In this document: positions 33,377 to 41,439 of the stretch, in pieces
How positions within the stretch are numbered: the stretch's first letter is position 1
Layout: each line of letters starts with the position of its first letter
Made by a program: the position numbers and the translations under genes
The notes under the pieces: generated by a model
What the model was told of the DNA's origin: nothing
The model's database searches: none
Seen by the model: the letters and a program-made list of their open reading frames with translations, nothing else
Assembly (NCBI RefSeq): GCF_009600315.1
Contig: NZ_WIWC01000001.1
Coordinates: forward strand, 238,046 to 302,045
Origin: Pseudomonas helleri
Lineage (GTDB): Bacteria > Pseudomonadota > Gammaproteobacteria > Pseudomonadales > Pseudomonadaceae
Direction of reading: 5' to 3'
Length of the DNA stretch: 64,000 bases

Positions 33377-35339
33377 TCAATGTGCGCAAGCCGAACCGGT
33401 TGGGATGACAGGCTTCAGCAATTGCACGCGGCACAGGCAGCGGTTCGTCATTTAGCCAGGCCGCGATGATTTCACCGGACAAGGGGGCTGTAATTAACCC
33501 TCGAGAACCATGGCCACTGTTGACGTACAAACCGTCCAGCCATGGGCACGGTATGTCGGGCATCTGGCGCGCATCTTTGCGTAAAACCGCGTAGGCGCTG
33601 GCAAACTCATCAGGTTCTGAAAGAGGTCCGACAATGGGCAGGTAGTCAGGGCTGGTGCAGCGAAAGGCGGCCCAGCCTTGTAACTGTTCAGGGTCAAGCT
33701 GCTGGCCAAAGCGTTCGACCAGATCGGGGGATATTTCTTGCAGCAGGTCGAGGTTGCTCTGATGCCCGGCGGGAGTGGTGGTCAAATCATCATTATGGAA
33801 ATCGAAGCTGGCGCCCAATGTATGTTCGCCCAGTCGGCCGGGAGCGACATAACCTTCGGCGCACACCACAGTCTTCAGCACGGCAGTTTGTGCCGTTTCT
33901 TCCAATTGCGTAATTTGCCCGCGAATTCGCTTGAGCGGTAAACCGCTGGTGGCCGGGAAGCGCTTCACTTCAGCCGCCCCGGCAAGGATTGCAACCGGGG
34001 CACTGGCGAGGACCTGATCGTGATGACAGGCTTGCCATTGGCCGTCGACATTAATGAGTTCAACAACATCGTGGTGGGTCAACACCTGAACATTGGGATG
34101 CAAGGCCTGATACTGGCACAAAGCTGGAGGGTGAACCCAACCACCTTCCGGATAGAAAAGGCCGCCATGGGCCAGCTCGATACCTGCACGTGACTGTGCC
34201 TGAGCCTGATCGAGCACATGCACCAAAGCAGGCGGGAATGCCGCAGCCAGTTGCGCCTGTCGTTCGGCTTCTTTTGCGTTAAAGCCCAGTTGTAAAACAC
34301 CGCAGTCGTCCCAATCACGGCCGCGTTGCAGCTGTTCCAACAAACGACGGGTGTATCCGAAACCGCTGACAATCATTCGTGACAGTGTGGTGCCGTGTGC
34401 CGACAGTTTGAGGTACAGCACGCCTTGCGGGTTGCCCGATGCCTCTTTAGCCAGCCGTTCGTGACGTTCAAGCAGCACAACCTGCCAGCCGCGTCGGGCC
34501 AGACTGTTGGCGCTGGCGCAGCCCGAAAGTCCGCCGCCAATCACCAGCGCCTTGCGCTCACCCTTGGGTTGGGGAGGGCGGGCATACCAGGGTTTGACTG
34601 CTGAAGTGGCCAGCGGGTTATCAGGCAGTTCTACAAAAGTGCCGCGCAGGATTTCCCATTTATGGCCGATACCGGGTGTGCGGCGCATTTTAAAGCCGGC
34701 ATCATTCAATGCCCGGCGGACCCAACCGGTACTGGTAAAGGTGCTGATTGTTGAACCGGGGGCGGCCAGGCGTGCCAGTTGCGCAAAGAGTTCGGGGGTC
34801 CACATGTCAGGGTTCTTCGCCGGAGCAAAGCCGTCGAGAAACCACGCGTCAATCTGTGCATCCAGTTGCGGTAATTGCTCAAGGGCATCACCGATCAACA
34901 GCGTCAACGTGACTCGACCGTTTGCCAGTGTCAGGGTTTGAAAACCCGGGTGGATAGCGAAGTAAGCCGATATCAGTTGCTCGCTGTATACCGCCAGTTC
35001 GGGCCACAGCTCCAGCGCCCGCTGCAAGTCTTCGCGGGTGAGCGGGTATTTTTCGACACTGATGAAGTGCAGGCGCGCATCCGGATGTGCGTATTGATCA
35101 AACAGTTGCCAGGCGCATAAAAAATTCAGCCCAGTGCCGAAACCTGTTTCCCCAATCACCAGCTGACGATTGGCAGGCAGGGCAGCGAAGCGTTCTTTCA
35201 GCGCGTTCTGTTCAATAAACACATAACGCGTTTCTTCCAGACCCGATTTGTCAGAAAAATACACGTCATCAAACACCCGAGAGTGGGGGCGACCTTGTTC
35301 ATCCCAGTCAATCTGGGCATTGGGCATTTCAGTAGTCAT
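33363..35339 (-). CDS. mnmC: Bifunctional tRNA mnm5s2U34 biosynthesis protein MnmC
   Basis: The product has 658 residues. The N-terminal SAM methyltransferase (about 1-240: GETGFGTGLNFLCAWQLF, DAWFLDGFAPAKNPDMW) is fused to a C-terminal FAD oxidoreductase (VIGGGLSGCASANSLARRGW near 265, and VNSGHGSRGLITAPLSGEI). The oxidase removes the carboxymethyl group and the transferase methylates the product at tRNA wobble uridine 34. MnmA, at 5-6 kb in this window, installs the 2-thio group of the same nucleoside. It overlaps the end of the NEL effector gene. Confidence 0.96.
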   Translation of the reverse strand: MTTEMPNAQIDWDEQGRPHSRVFDDVYFSDKSGLEETRYVFIEQNALKERFAALPANRQLVIGETGFGTGLNFLCAWQLFDQYAHPDARLHFISVEKYPLTREDLQRALELWPELAVYSEQLISAYFAIHPGFQTLTLANGRVTLTLLIGDALEQLPQLDAQIDAWFLDGFAPAKNPDMWTPELFAQLARLAAPGSTISTFTSTGWVRRALNDAGFKMRRTPGIGHKWEILRGTFVELPDNPLATSAVKPWYARPPQPKGERKALVIGGGLSGCASANSLARRGWQVVLLERHERLAKEASGNPQGVLYLKLSAHGTTLSRMIVSGFGYTRRLLEQLQRGRDWDDCGVLQLGFNAKEAERQAQLAAAFPPALVHVLDQAQAQSRAGIELAHGGLFYPEGGWVHPPALCQYQALHPNVQVLTHHDVVELINVDGQWQACHHDQVLASAPVAILAGAAEVKRFPATSGLPLKRIRGQITQLEETAQTAVLKTVVCAEGYVAPGRLGEHTLGASFDFHNDDLTTTPAGHQSNLDLLQEISPDLVERFGQQLDPEQLQGWAAFRCTSPDYLPIVGPLSEPDEFASAYAVLRKDARQMPDIPCPWLDGLYVNSGHGSRGLITAPLSGEIIAAWLNDEPLPVPRAIAEACHPNRFGLRTLIKGL

Positions 35340-35478
35340 GTGCGGCTCGGCAACGGCAAGTCGGCCATTCTAGCCGATCAATGAACATGGAACTGATCTG
35401 CGGCATCCCTGCGCAGCTTTCTTGCTGCATCGCGGGAACAATCCGCTAGTCTTGTGACAACTTGACAGGGAGTTTTCC

Positions 35479-36993
35479 ATGTTCGAATCAGCCGAAATCG
35501 GTCATTCCATCGATAAAGAAACCTACGACAAAGAAGTTCCTGCCCTGCGCGAGGCCTTGCTTGAGGCGCAGTATGAGCTACATCAGCAAAAGCGTTCGGC
35601 GGTCATCGTGCTGATCAACGGTATTGAAGGTGCGGGCAAGGGCGAGACGGTAAAACTGCTCAGCGAATGGATGGACCCGCGTTTAATCGAAGTGCGCACC
35701 TTTGATAATCAAACCGACGAAGAGTTGGCTCACCCGCCCGCTTGGCGTTATTGGCGAAAACTGCCGGCAAAGGGCCGTATGGGTGTGTTCTTCGGTAACT
35801 GGTACAGCCAGATGCTGCAGGGCCGAGTGCATGGTGTGTTCAAGGATGCCGTGCTCGATCAGGCGATTAACGGCGCAGAACGTCTGGAAAAAATGCTCTG
35901 CAACGAAGGCGCTGTGATTTTCAAGTTCTGGTTCCATTTGTCCAAGAAGCAAATGAAAGCTCGTCTCAAAGCCCTACAGGATGATCCGCTCCACAGCTGG
36001 CGCATCAGCCCGCTGGATTGGCAGCAATCGAAAACCTACGACCGGTTTGTGCGATTTGGTGAGAGGGTAATTCGGCGCACCAGTCGTGACTACGCGCCGT
36101 GGAATATTGTTGAGGGAATAGACCCTTACTACCGTAGCCTGACGGTAGGCAAAATTCTGCTTGAAGGCTTGCAGGCTGCACTCAATACGCCCAAGCCAAA
36201 AGCTCGTCCGAGCAGCGCTGCGCCATTGCCAGATGTCATTGACGGACTCAGCTTGCTCGATTGCCTGGACATGACCCAGCATCTGGAAAAAGACGATTAT
36301 CAGGAGCAGTTGATTACCGAACAGGCGCGCCTGTCGGGGTTAATGCGTGACAAGCGCATGCGTCGCCATGCCTTGGTGGCCGTATTTGAAGGTAATGATG
36401 CGGCGGGCAAAGGCGGTTCGATCAAGCGCGTCGCGGCGGCGCTGGATCCACGCCAGTACAGCATTGTGCCGATTGCGGCGCCTTCGGAAGACGAGCGGGC
36501 GCAACCGTACCTGTGGCGTTTTTGGCGGCAAATCCCGGGGCGCGGGAAATTCACCATCTTTGATCGTTCGTGGTATGGCCGAGTATTGGTTGAGCGCGTT
36601 GAGGGCTTTTGCACCAAGGCAGACTGGATGCGTGCCTACGGAGAAATCAATGATTTTGAAGAGCAGCTTAGTAATGCGGGGGTGATTGTCGTCAAGTTCT
36701 GGCTGGCTATTGACAAGGACACCCAGCTTCAACGTTTTCAAGAGCGTGAAGCCATACCGTTCAAGCGCTACAAAATCACTGAGGAAGACTGGCGTAACCG
36801 CGAGAAATGGGACCTGTACCGCAAAGCGGTCTGCGACATGGTCGATCGCACCAGCACCGAAATTGCACCCTGGACGCTCGTAGAAGCCAATGACAAGCGG
36901 TGGGCGCGGGTCAAGGTGCTGCGCACCATCAACGACTCAGTGGAAGCAGCCTTCGAGAAGCGTGACAAGCACGACAAAAAGCACAAGAAATAA
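35479..36993 (+). CDS. pap: Polyphosphate:AMP phosphotransferase (two PPK2 domains)
   Basis: The product has 504 residues made of two tandem PPK2 kinase domains. The first has Walker A NGIEGAGKGETVKLL (48-62) and the second EGNDAAGKGGSIKR near 304, each with a lid module (WRYWRKLPAKGRMGVFFGNWY; WRFWRQIPGRGKFTIFDRSWYGR). The fused class II form phosphorylates AMP to ADP with polyphosphate. The first domain has FFGNWY where the second has FDRSWY, so catalysis likely resides in the C-terminal domain. This inference follows what is known of the two-domain family. Confidence 0.93.
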   Translation: MFESAEIGHSIDKETYDKEVPALREALLEAQYELHQQKRSAVIVLINGIEGAGKGETVKLLSEWMDPRLIEVRTFDNQTDEELAHPPAWRYWRKLPAKGRMGVFFGNWYSQMLQGRVHGVFKDAVLDQAINGAERLEKMLCNEGAVIFKFWFHLSKKQMKARLKALQDDPLHSWRISPLDWQQSKTYDRFVRFGERVIRRTSRDYAPWNIVEGIDPYYRSLTVGKILLEGLQAALNTPKPKARPSSAAPLPDVIDGLSLLDCLDMTQHLEKDDYQEQLITEQARLSGLMRDKRMRRHALVAVFEGNDAAGKGGSIKRVAAALDPRQYSIVPIAAPSEDERAQPYLWRFWRQIPGRGKFTIFDRSWYGRVLVERVEGFCTKADWMRAYGEINDFEEQLSNAGVIVVKFWLAIDKDTQLQRFQEREAIPFKRYKITEEDWRNREKWDLYRKAVCDMVDRTSTEIAPWTLVEANDKRWARVKVLRTINDSVEAAFEKRDKHDKKHKK

Positions 36994-37054
36994 CCTCGCG
37001 CTGAAAATAGCCGGTTGTGCATGGCCCCTTGGCCTCTAATGAGAAACGAAGGCT

Positions 37055-37083
37055 GTGACAGGGCGACAAAGTCGCCCTGTCAC
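37055..37083. terminator. Bidirectional hairpin between pap and fumC
   Basis: A perfect 13-bp stem, GTGACAGGGCGAC/GTCGCCCTGTCAC, encloses an AAA loop. No long T-run follows, so intrinsic termination may be weak. It lies between convergent genes, 4 bp before the fumC stop. Confidence 0.6.
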
Positions 37084-37086
37084 CTG

Positions 37087-38478
37087 TCAGTGCTTGCCCG
37101 AGCCCAACATATTCTCGGGTCGCACCCACTGGTCGAACTCTTCATCGGTCAGATAGCCCAACTCCAGCGCGGCTTCACGCAGGGTCAATCCTTCGGCATA
37201 GGCTTTCTTGGCAATCTCGGCAGACTTGTCGTAGCCAATGTGCGGATTGAGCGCCGTGACCAGCATCAAACCACGCTCCAGATGTTCGGCCATTTTCCCC
37301 GCGTCGGCTTCAAGGCCGGTCACGCAGTGTTTCTGGAAGTTGCTGCAACCATCTGCCAGCAACTGGATGGATTGCAGCAGGTTATGAATGATCACGGGTT
37401 TGTACACGTTTAATTGCAGATGACCTTGGCTTGCAGCAAAGCCAATGGTCACGTCGTTGCCCATGACTTGACAAGCCAACATGGACAGTGCTTCGCATTG
37501 TGTGGGGTTGACTTTGCCAGGCATGATCGAGCTGCCCGGCTCATTGGCGGGCAGTTTAATCTCGGCCAGCCCCGCGCGCGGCCCGGAACCCAGCAAGCGG
37601 AAGTCATTGGCCAGCTTCATTAAGGCAACCGCCAAGGTTTTTAGCGCCCCTGAAAGGTTCGTCAGCGGCTCATGGCCCGACAGGGCGGCAAATTTGTTGG
37701 GTGCTGTAATAAACGGTAAACCCGACAGTGCGGCCAGCTCCCCGGCAATGGCCTCACCAAAGCCATGCGGGGCGTTGAGCCCTGTACCCACAGCAGTGCC
37801 GCCTTGCGCCAACTCGTAAATGGCTGGCATAGCGGCATTGATTGCTTTTTCTGCGTAATCCAGTTGTGCGATGTAGGCAGAAACTTCCTGCCCGAAGGTG
37901 ATCGGGGTGGCATCCATCATATGGGTGCGCCCGGTTTTCACCAGTTTCATGTGCCGGGCCGACAGTTCAGCCAAACCGCCAGACAATTCACTTATCGCCG
38001 GCAATAAATAGTTGTGGACCGCTTTGGCCACTGCAATATGCATGGCGGTTGGGAAGCAGTCATTGGAGCTTTGCGAGCGATTGACGTGGTCGTTGGGGTG
38101 TACGGGGGATTTGCCGCCCCGGCCTTTGCCGGCCAGTTCGTTGGCGCGTCCGGCGATCACTTCATTGGCGTTCATGTTGCTTTGTGTGCCGCTGCCGGTC
38201 TGCCAGACCGCCAGCGGGAATTGATCATCGTACTGTCCCACAAGGACTTCATCGGCGGCTTGTTCGATCAGGCGGGCGATGTCAGCGGGCAGATCACCAT
38301 TGCGATCATTGACCCGTGCTGCAGCCTTTTTGATGAGCGCAAGCGCGTGTAGAACGGCCAGCGGCATTTTTTCGTTGCCGATGGCAAAGTTGATCAGCGA
38401 ACGCTGGGTCTGAGCGCCCCAATAGGCCTCTTCAGGAACGTGCACTTCACCCAGGCTGTCGGTTTCGATACGGCTCAT
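37087..38478 (-). CDS. fumC: Class II fumarate hydratase
   Basis: The product has 463 residues. The superfamily signature [17 protein letters not shown] is present, with [17 protein letters not shown] supplying a catalytic histidine and [18 protein letters not shown] the fumarate site. It is the iron-independent, stable fumarase that interconverts fumarate and malate. Pseudomonas fumC paralogues are often induced by iron limitation or oxidative stress; no Fur box was evaluated here. The gene order fumC - DUF2059 - bolA - trhO matches what I recall of the P. aeruginosa fumC2 region. Confidence 0.96.
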   Translation of the reverse strand: MSRIETDSLGEVHVPEEAYWGAQTQRSLINFAIGNEKMPLAVLHALALIKKAAARVNDRNGDLPADIARLIEQAADEVLVGQYDDQFPLAVWQTGSGTQSNMNANEVIAGRANELAGKGRGGKSPVHPNDHVNRSQSSNDCFPTAMHIAVAKAVHNYLLPAISELSGGLAELSARHMKLVKTGRTHMMDATPITFGQEVSAYIAQLDYAEKAINAAMPAIYELAQGGTAVGTGLNAPHGFGEAIAGELAALSGLPFITAPNKFAALSGHEPLTNLSGALKTLAVALMKLANDFRLLGSGPRAGLAEIKLPANEPGSSIMPGKVNPTQCEALSMLACQVMGNDVTIGFAASQGHLQLNVYKPVIIHNLLQSIQLLADGCSNFQKHCVTGLEADAGKMAEHLERGLMLVTALNPHIGYDKSAEIAKKAYAEGLTLREAALELGYLTDEEFDQWVRPENMLGSGKH

Positions 38479-38673
38479 CGTGCTCTTTCTCCCAAGTGAA
38501 TTGATCCATCAGCTTAGGCGGTGTTTACAAAGAGAGGTTCAAACTTTGGTTTTAGAGACGTTTGTCGGGTTATTGAGAAGCGCTGTCAGGCTTGGGGTTG
38601 AGTGACACACTTTGTTAGGCGCAGAATGGTCGCCCTTGGGGTATGACCTCGTTTGCTAGATAAAGGAAATTCG

Positions 38674-39189
38674 ATGACCCGTCTACGCGCCATCTGTACT
38701 GCAGTTGCTCTGGTATGCGCCAGCGGCCAGGTTTTTGCCGACGCTGCCAGCCACGCTGCCAGTGCTGAAACATTCCTGAAGCTGGCACATGCCGACAAGC
38801 TGGGAACGCCGGTCTACATGCAAGTGCAGCAAATGTTTGCTCAGCGCTTTGAGCAAACCAAAGCACCTGCTGCCAAGAAAGCCGTACTGGAAACCTATCA
38901 AGCCAAAGCCAATACCGCTCTGGACCAAGCCATTGGCTGGGACAAGCTGAAGCCGGACATGGTCAAGCTGTACACCACCAACTTCAGTGAATCCGAGCTT
39001 AAGGATCTGGTTGCTTTCTACCAGTCGCCTTTGGGCAAGAAAGTGTTGGAAAAAATGCCGCAGCTGACTCAGCAATCGGCTCAGATGACTCAGTCCAAGC
39101 TGGAAAGCGCGGTCCCTGTGGTCAATAAGCTGTTGGCTGACATGACCGCTGAGCTGGAGCCAAAAGCGGCCCCTGCCAAAAAGAAGTAA
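38674..39189 (+). CDS. DUF2059 periplasmic protein
   Basis: The product has 171 residues. The start at MTRLRAICTAVALVCASGQ gives a signal peptide and has AAAGGA 6 bases upstream; a TTG seven codons earlier is rejected. The helical DUF2059 body includes YTTNFSESELKDLVAFYQSPLGKKVLEKMPQL, the hallmark of the family, and a Lys/Ala-rich tail (EPKAAPAKKK). The function is unknown. It is 11 bp upstream of bolA. Confidence 0.9.
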   Translation: MTRLRAICTAVALVCASGQVFADAASHAASAETFLKLAHADKLGTPVYMQVQQMFAQRFEQTKAPAAKKAVLETYQAKANTALDQAIGWDKLKPDMVKLYTTNFSESELKDLVAFYQSPLGKKVLEKMPQLTQQSAQMTQSKLESAVPVVNKLLADMTAELEPKAAPAKKK

Positions 39190-39200
39190 GCGGAGCCTGA

Positions 39201-39497
39201 ATGAGCATGCAACACCGTATTGAATCGACCCTGAGTGCGTTGCAGCCCGAGCATTTGACTGTGCTGGATGAAAGCCACATGCACAGTCGCGGGCTTGAAA
39301 CGCACTTTAAGGCAGTGGTGGTCAGCGAGCAGTTTGCCGGACTCAATAGCGTCAAGCGTCACCAAAAGGTATACGCCACACTGGGTGACTTGATGGGCGA
39401 ATTTCATGCGTTGGCCTTGCACACGTATACGCCTGAAGAATGGGCGAAAATCGGCACGGCTCCGGCATCGCCGACCTGCGCCGGCGGTGGGCACTAA
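39201..39497 (+). CDS. bolA: BolA family protein
   Basis: The product has 98 residues with a BolA/IbaG fold: IESTLSALQPEHLTVLDESHMHSRGLETHFKAVVVS and NSVKRHQKVYATLGDLMGEFHALALHTYTPEEW. The conserved HSR-G-ETHF segment carries the ligand histidines used when BolA binds a monothiol glutaredoxin [2Fe-2S] cluster. It affects cell morphology and stress responses in E. coli. A MITE-like element lies inside its apparent terminator. Confidence 0.94.
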   Translation: MSMQHRIESTLSALQPEHLTVLDESHMHSRGLETHFKAVVVSEQFAGLNSVKRHQKVYATLGDLMGEFHALALHTYTPEEWAKIGTAPASPTCAGGGH

Positions 39498-39522
39498 GTT
39501 GTCTTTTTGCTAGAATCCGCAG

Positions 39523-39818
39523 CGCGCCGCTTTAGGGTCTGATGGCGCTTCATTGCGACCGCGACGAAAACTCACGTGGTGCAGGGTAAGACGCGAGCAG
39601 CGTAGTTTGGTTGTTCCAAATAAGCTGCGAGCAACGCCGCCCTGCGCCACGTGAGCGTTCGTCCCTTCGGGTCGCGTGTCAAATTTCGCCAAGCTGCGTT
39701 GCAGGGTTTTAGAAGGGAACAACCATTCTCTTCACCCTGCGCCTTGCCTGGCAAAATTTGACCCAGCGACGCGGCTCCCAATGAAGCGCCAACAGACCCT
39801 AACTGGCGCGTTTTTTTT
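39523..39818 (+). terminator. bolA terminator split by an inserted element
   Basis: The left arm CGCGCC (39523-39528) and right arm GGCGCG (39805-39810) plus eight T are separated by the 271-bp element. Removing the element with one TA copy leaves CGCGCC-GCTTAACT-GGCGCG-TTTTTTTT, a standard intrinsic terminator. Whether termination still works is unknown. Confidence 0.65.
39532..39802. mobile_element. MITE-like element, 271 bp, with 24-bp terminal inverted repeats
   Basis: The left end, TTAGGGTCTGATGGCGCTTC extended to 39555, and the right end (39779-39802) are inverted repeats with a single mismatch in 24 bp. Flanking TA dinucleotides fit a TA target duplication. Inside are nested inverted repeats: CTCACGTGGTGCAGGG (39571-39586) with CCCTGCGCCACGTGAG (39640-39655), GGTTGTTCC with GGAACAACC, and GTCAAATTTCGCC with GGCAAAATTTGAC. 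No coding frame is convincing, so movement would need a transposase in trans. Confidence 0.75.
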
Positions 39819-39865
39819 GCATCCGGTTTGCCCTTTACGAGGGTAGCCACCTGGAGAGATTCACA

Positions 39866-40804
39866 ATGACTGCATCGATTGTTGTAGCTGCACTGTATAA
39901 ATTCGTCACCCTTGAAAACTACATCGAGATGCGTGAGCCGCTGCTCAAGGCCATGGTCGATAACGGCATCAAGGGTACCTTGCTGATTGCCGAAGAAGGT
40001 ATCAATGGCACGGTTTCCGGCAGTCGCGAGGGCATTGACGGTCTGATGGCCTGGCTCAAAAGTGACCCGCGCATGGTCAACATTGACCACAAGGAATCCT
40101 ACTGCGAAGACCAGCCGTTCTATCGGACCAAGGTCAAGCTGAAGAAAGAAATCGTCACTCTCGGCGTTGAAGGTGTAGACCCGAACAAAAAAGTCGGTAC
40201 CTACGTCGACCCCGAGAACTGGAATGCCTTGATTAGCGATCCAGAAGTGCTGCTGATAGACACACGTAACGATTATGAAGTGTCGATTGGTACGTTTGAG
40301 GGTGCAATTGACCCTAAAACAACGAGTTTTCGCGAATTTCCCGACTACATAAAAGCCAACTTCGATCCGGCCAAACACAAGAAAGTCGCGATGTTCTGCA
40401 CCGGCGGCATTCGTTGTGAAAAGGCCTCCAGCTACATGCTCAGCCAAGGCTTTGACGAGGTGTATCACCTCAAAGGCGGCATCCTGAAGTACCTTGAAGA
40501 GGTGCCTCAGGAAGAAACCAAATGGCAGGGTGACTGTTTCGTGTTCGATAACCGCGTGACGGTGCGTCACGACTTGACCGAAGGCGAGTACGATCAGTGC
40601 CACGCCTGCCGCACCCCGATCAGCGCGGCAGACCGCGAATCCGAGCACTACCAGCCCGGCATCAGTTGCCCGCACTGCTGGGATAAGCTGAGCGAGAAGA
40701 CCCGTCGCAGCGCCATTGACCGTCAAAAGCAGATCGAACTGGCCAAGGCGCGCAATCAGCCGCACCCCATTGGTCACAACTACCGTAAACCTGCCGAGGC
40801 CTGA
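39866..40804 (+). CDS. trhO: Oxygen-dependent tRNA uridine(34) hydroxylase TrhO (YceA)
   Basis: The product has 312 residues. An N-terminal acylphosphatase-like domain (about 1-95) is followed by a rhodanese domain with active cysteine Cys178 in [16 protein letters not shown]. The C-terminal cysteine pairs ([17 protein letters not shown]) suggest a metal site. TrhO makes 5-hydroxyuridine at tRNA position 34 using oxygen. The ATG follows a GGAGAG site. The upstream MITE-like element now forms most of its 5' flank. Confidence 0.95.
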   Translation: MTASIVVAALYKFVTLENYIEMREPLLKAMVDNGIKGTLLIAEEGINGTVSGSREGIDGLMAWLKSDPRMVNIDHKESYCEDQPFYRTKVKLKKEIVTLGVEGVDPNKKVGTYVDPENWNALISDPEVLLIDTRNDYEVSIGTFEGAIDPKTTSFREFPDYIKANFDPAKHKKVAMFCTGGIRCEKASSYMLSQGFDEVYHLKGGILKYLEEVPQEETKWQGDCFVFDNRVTVRHDLTEGEYDQCHACRTPISAADRESEHYQPGISCPHCWDKLSEKTRRSAIDRQKQIELAKARNQPHPIGHNYRKPAEA

Positions 40805-40806
40805 AG

Positions 40807-41439
40807 ATGTCTGCGCGCTTGCTCTATGTGATGGACCCCATGTGTTCGTGGTGCTGGGGCTTTTCGCCGATCGCCGAAGCGTTGGTTGAGCAAGCGCAAG
40901 CCAAGGGTGTGGAGTTGCACCTGGTCGTGGGTGGCTTGCGCACGGGTGGCGCTTCACTGGAACCCGCCAAGCGCCGCTATATTCTTGAGCACTGGCAGGC
41001 CGTCAATGAGGCTACCGGGCAGCCATTTACCTTTGAGGGTGCTTTGCCTGAAGGTTTTGTTTACGACACGGAGCCCGCTTGCAGAGCGCTGGTAGCCGCC
41101 CGCAGTCTGGCGCCGGATTGTGCCTGGAAACTGGTCAAACTGATCCAGCAGGCCTTTTATGTGCAAGGCCGTGACGTGACCCAGGCCAGTGTGCTGGTTG
41201 AGTTGGCAGAAACCGCTGGCGTACCGCGTATTGAGTTTGCAGCCGCTTTTGACAGTACCGAGCAACAGGCGGCCACCGCGGCCGACATTGCTTGGGTTCA
41301 GGATCTGGGAATAGCTGGATTTCCCACATTGCTGGCCGAGCGTAACGGCCAGCTTGCTTTATTGACCAACGGCTATCAGCCGCTGGAACCACTTGCAGAT
41401 CTGCTCGGCCGCTGGTTAGAGCGTGCTGCGAGTGTCTGA
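40807..41439 (+). CDS. DsbA-family thioredoxin-fold protein (FrnE-like)
   Basis: The product has 210 residues. A CSWC redox motif (Cys13-Ser-Trp-Cys16 in MDPMCSWCWGFSP) is followed by a helical insertion and the cis-Pro loop GIAGFPTLLAERNGQ. There is no signal peptide, so a cytosolic FrnE-like oxidoreductase or isomerase role is likely rather than periplasmic DsbA. It starts 2 bp after the trhO stop, and its 3' end overlaps the next gene by 17 bp. Confidence 0.9.
   Translation: MSARLLYVMDPMCSWCWGFSPIAEALVEQAQAKGVELHLVVGGLRTGGASLEPAKRRYILEHWQAVNEATGQPFTFEGALPEGFVYDTEPACRALVAARSLAPDCAWKLVKLIQQAFYVQGRDVTQASVLVELAETAGVPRIEFAAAFDSTEQQAATAADIAWVQDLGIAGFPTLLAERNGQLALLTNGYQPLEPLADLLGRWLERAASV

Noticed and set aside
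39532..39802. Autonomous insertion sequence
   Set aside because: 271 bp with no transposase-like frame; it can only be a non-autonomous element.
39572..40957. 461-codon minus-strand frame across the MITE-like element and trhO
   Set aside because: It is antisense to trhO with its rhodanese motif, and part of it runs through inverted repeats.
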